Assembly: GCF_000818195.1 (NCBI RefSeq)
Contig: NZ_JTHL01000001.1
Location: forward strand, 7,483,852-7,547,851
DNA length: 64,000 bases
Direction of reading: 5' to 3'
Source: Streptomyces sp. 150FB
Lineage (GTDB): Bacteria > Actinomycetota > Actinomycetes > Streptomycetales > Streptomycetaceae
Of this stretch, positions 62,274 through 64,000 are shown piece by piece. Within the stretch, counting starts at the first letter, position 1; every line of letters begins with the position of its first letter. The translations under genes and the position numbers were made by a program. Below the pieces are notes generated by a model that saw only the letters and a list, made by a program, of their open reading frames with translations, was not told the origin of the DNA and ran no database searches.

Positions 62274-63043
62274 TCGCTGCCCTCTCCCAGCTCCGCGTCG
62301 ATGTTGAGCACGCGGATCCTGGACTGCGACTGCGCGAGGAGCACCGCAGCGTTCTCGGCAAGGCGACGGGCGGACTTGAGCCGCAGGTCCAGCTCGACAT
62401 CGTCACCCCAGCGGACTGACGTTGCGATGGCGAATGCGATCGAACCACCGGACTCCAAGTGGCCGACGATCTCCTTGTGGATGCGGCGGCTGGTGCGCTG
62501 ACTAGAGCGATCCGTCTTGGCGTTGCGGTAGTTGCTGGCTCGCCTGGCCAGCTCCACGGACTCCCCGATGTAGAGCACGCGGATGCCGTCGTCGTCCACA
62601 CCGAAATCGTAGCGGTAGAGCCCTGGCGCTCGCGGGAGTCCGGGAAACCTCGGCAGGCCGGCTTCGTCCAGCGTGATCGGGCCGGCGCTCAGCCACGAGA
62701 ACGCAACGCGGACGTCGAGTGCCTCCAGTTCCTTGAGCTGGGACTCGTCGAAAGGCCCACGACGAGACGCGCCGGTCAGCAGCGGGATTGAGCCGCTCTC
62801 GGTGGCCGAGGTTCCGGCACCGATCAAGAACCCGAGGTTCTGCAGCCACCGCCGAGAGGCATGCGACTGAAACCGGCTGCGTTTGGCACCTGTCGCAAGG
62901 GAGATGACCTGCTTGACCGGCCAATGCACACCATCTACTTCGACCCAGTACTCGCGGATCTCCTCGGGCACGTGACCAGCGAGACGCCTACGAACAAGGG
63001 TGGGCGTCAGCTCGAAGGATTCGCCATCGAGGGTGAACTGCAT
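62270..63043 (-). CDS. GIY-YIG nuclease with McrA-type N-terminal head
   Basis: The product is 257 residues. Residues 1-75 resemble the small N-terminal head domain of ScoMcrA-like enzymes: FELTPTLVRRRLAGHVPEEI, WVEVDGVHWPVKQVISLATG, then RRWLQNLGF. The GIY-YIG domain is at 140-245: GLYRY (141-145), VLYIGES (157-162), Arg168 in ELARRASNYR and Glu230 in RLAENAAVLLA. Key catalytic residues are present. No methyltransferase is adjacent, so a modification-dependent or self-tolerant nuclease is possible. It is the first gene of the minus-strand cargo operon. Confidence 0.75.
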   Translation of the reverse strand: MQFTLDGESFELTPTLVRRRLAGHVPEEIREYWVEVDGVHWPVKQVISLATGAKRSRFQSHASRRWLQNLGFLIGAGTSATESGSIPLLTGASRRGPFDESQLKELEALDVRVAFSWLSAGPITLDEAGLPRFPGLPRAPGLYRYDFGVDDDGIRVLYIGESVELARRASNYRNAKTDRSSQRTSRRIHKEIVGHLESGGSIAFAIATSVRWGDDVELDLRLKSARRLAENAAVLLAQSQSRIRVLNIDAELGEGSE

Positions 63044-63104
63044 GGAACGGAGGTTAGCCTCAATCGTTCATGAGTTCTCATCAGTTCGCTGACGGGGACG
63101 CTGT

Positions 63105-64000
63105 GCGTGTGGGGTGCGGCTTTCCGGGGGTGAGGCCGCTCCTCCCGGACGACCAGCCGCATCCCTCTGGGCCAGGTGCCCAGGTCGGGCATATCGGTGA
63201 TCTCCGCGGCCCAGGCGCCGGGCCGTTCGGTGCCGCCGGGGTATTAGGGCTGGCGTCCACGCCTTCTTAGGGATCTTCAGTACGGCCTGGTGGATGGCGT
63301 CGGTGATGGTCATTCCGACGGAATACGACAGCCACTGCCCATCAGGCGTGGATGCTGCCGCCGGAGTCGGTGCGGATCAGTGTCTGCCGTCCCAGCCGCA
63401 GAGCCTTGAGGAGTTGTGCCAGGGCGAGTCGGGCGGTTTCGATGTGGTCCGCGGCGGTGTTGAAGCCTGCGTTGCCGGGCCGCAGCAGGGAGGCCACCGG
63501 CTCCCCGGACCCGGCCTGGCCGTGGTCGACGAACGCGACGAGGGGGTGGTGGCCGAAGGTCTTCTTCAGGGTCGCGGTGGCGTCCTGTTTCTCGGAGTGC
63601 GCGAGGGTCAGCACTCCGCCGATGTCCACGATCACCTGGCCGTCGGTGGCCGGACTGTTCGCACCGGCCAGCTCCCAGACCCGCCCCGTGCTCGGGAACG
63701 TGCGCCCCGGATCGCCGCGTGGGCTTTCGGGCCGGATGCGGCGGGTCTGTCGATGACACGGGAGACTGTGGGATCGGAGGCCACCGGGCCGAACATCCGG
63801 CTCGGCCCGCAGCATGCCGTTGTCGGCCAGACAGCCCCCGCCGAGTGCGACGGCCAAGGCCACATCCAGCAGGATCTTCCCCGGATCGTGCACGGCCCGC
63901 GGCTTGCGCCACGGCGGGAGTGCCACCGATATCGCGGTGTTCAGACCGGACTTGCGGACCATCTCGGCCAGCAGCACCGCCCCGGCCTGTGAGTGGAGCC
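63105..64000 (-). pseudogene. Decayed IS1380-family transposase at the window edge
   Basis: From the right edge the minus strand reads LLAEMVRKSGLNTAISVALP, then HDPGKILLDVALAVALGGGC, changes frame for FGPVASDPTVSRVID, and returns for ATDGQVIVDIGGVLTLAHSE and ATATLKKTFGHHPLVAFVDH. It then breaks after LIRTDSGG. TITDAIHQAVLKIPKKAW and DLGTWPRGMRLVVREERPHP follow in other frames. These are the ordered motifs of IS1380 transposases. At least three frame breaks are present. The 5' end lies beyond the window. Confidence 0.8.

Noticed and set aside
1..64000. tRNA or rRNA genes
   Set aside because: I looked for cloverleaf-like T-loop (GGTTCGAATCC) patterns and rRNA-like stretches and found none that fold convincingly. 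A covariance-model scan would settle it.

Overview
The window looks like chromosome of a Streptomyces or a close actinomycete. It has very high GC with strong third-position G/C bias, many GTG starts, and many 1-4 base start/stop overlaps. Typical family content includes a Tat-exported peptidase, SUKH/deaminase conflict genes, capBC poly-gamma-glutamate genes, a stressosome, and IS5 and IS1380 remnants. I saw no rRNA, tRNA or CRISPR array. All assignments come from reading translations and motifs; no database search was run.

Layout. 0-5 kb: a GT39-like membrane glycosyltransferase and a Tat-exported M14 carboxypeptidase. 5-9 kb: a polar amino-acid ABC importer (ATPase, lipoprotein, two permeases) followed by a GntR regulator. 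9-11 kb: an SDR and a dienelactone-hydrolase-like enzyme. 11-16 kb: two adjacent conflict modules on the minus strand. One is a deaminase toxin with a SUKH-4 immunity protein. The other is a SUKH-4/deaminase protein translationally coupled to a P-loop ATPase with a propeller-like C-terminus. 16-23 kb: a poly-gamma-glutamate operon (capB, capC, NlpC/P60 hydrolase) led by an unusual double CACHE/HAMP membrane protein, with a divergent exported protein of unknown function. 23-25 kb: a methionine aminopeptidase divergent from a small XRE regulator, sharing a perfect palindrome.

25.6-57.4 kb is patchy accessory or stress-related DNA. It is bracketed by two direct copies of about 200 bp, each holding an integrase 3' end. 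The left copy is a fossil whose catalytic-tyrosine codon is now TAG. Inside lie membrane proteins with a TetR regulator, several frameshifted or truncated genes, and two paralogous crotonases around an HxlR regulator with a shared operator-like motif. There is also a MerR-controlled hydrolase/SnoaL pair, a broken hsp70, a cNMP-binding/TrxR-like flavoprotein, and a DUF1931 histone-fold protein. Further on are a complete RsbR-RsbS-RsbT stressosome with two PP2C phosphatases, an APC permease, a glycerol-kinase/GlpA/GlpB-like cassette, a second esterase, a DUF998 membrane protein and a two-component system.

57.4-63 kb is the core of an integrative element: an intact tyrosine integrase, an excisionase-like wHTH protein, and four minus-strand cargo genes. 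The last two form an overlapping nuclease pair, a GIY-YIG protein with an McrA-type head and a PD-(D/E)XK protein, with no methyltransferase nearby. This pair is the best candidate for an undescribed defence system. A decayed IS1380 transposase closes the right edge.
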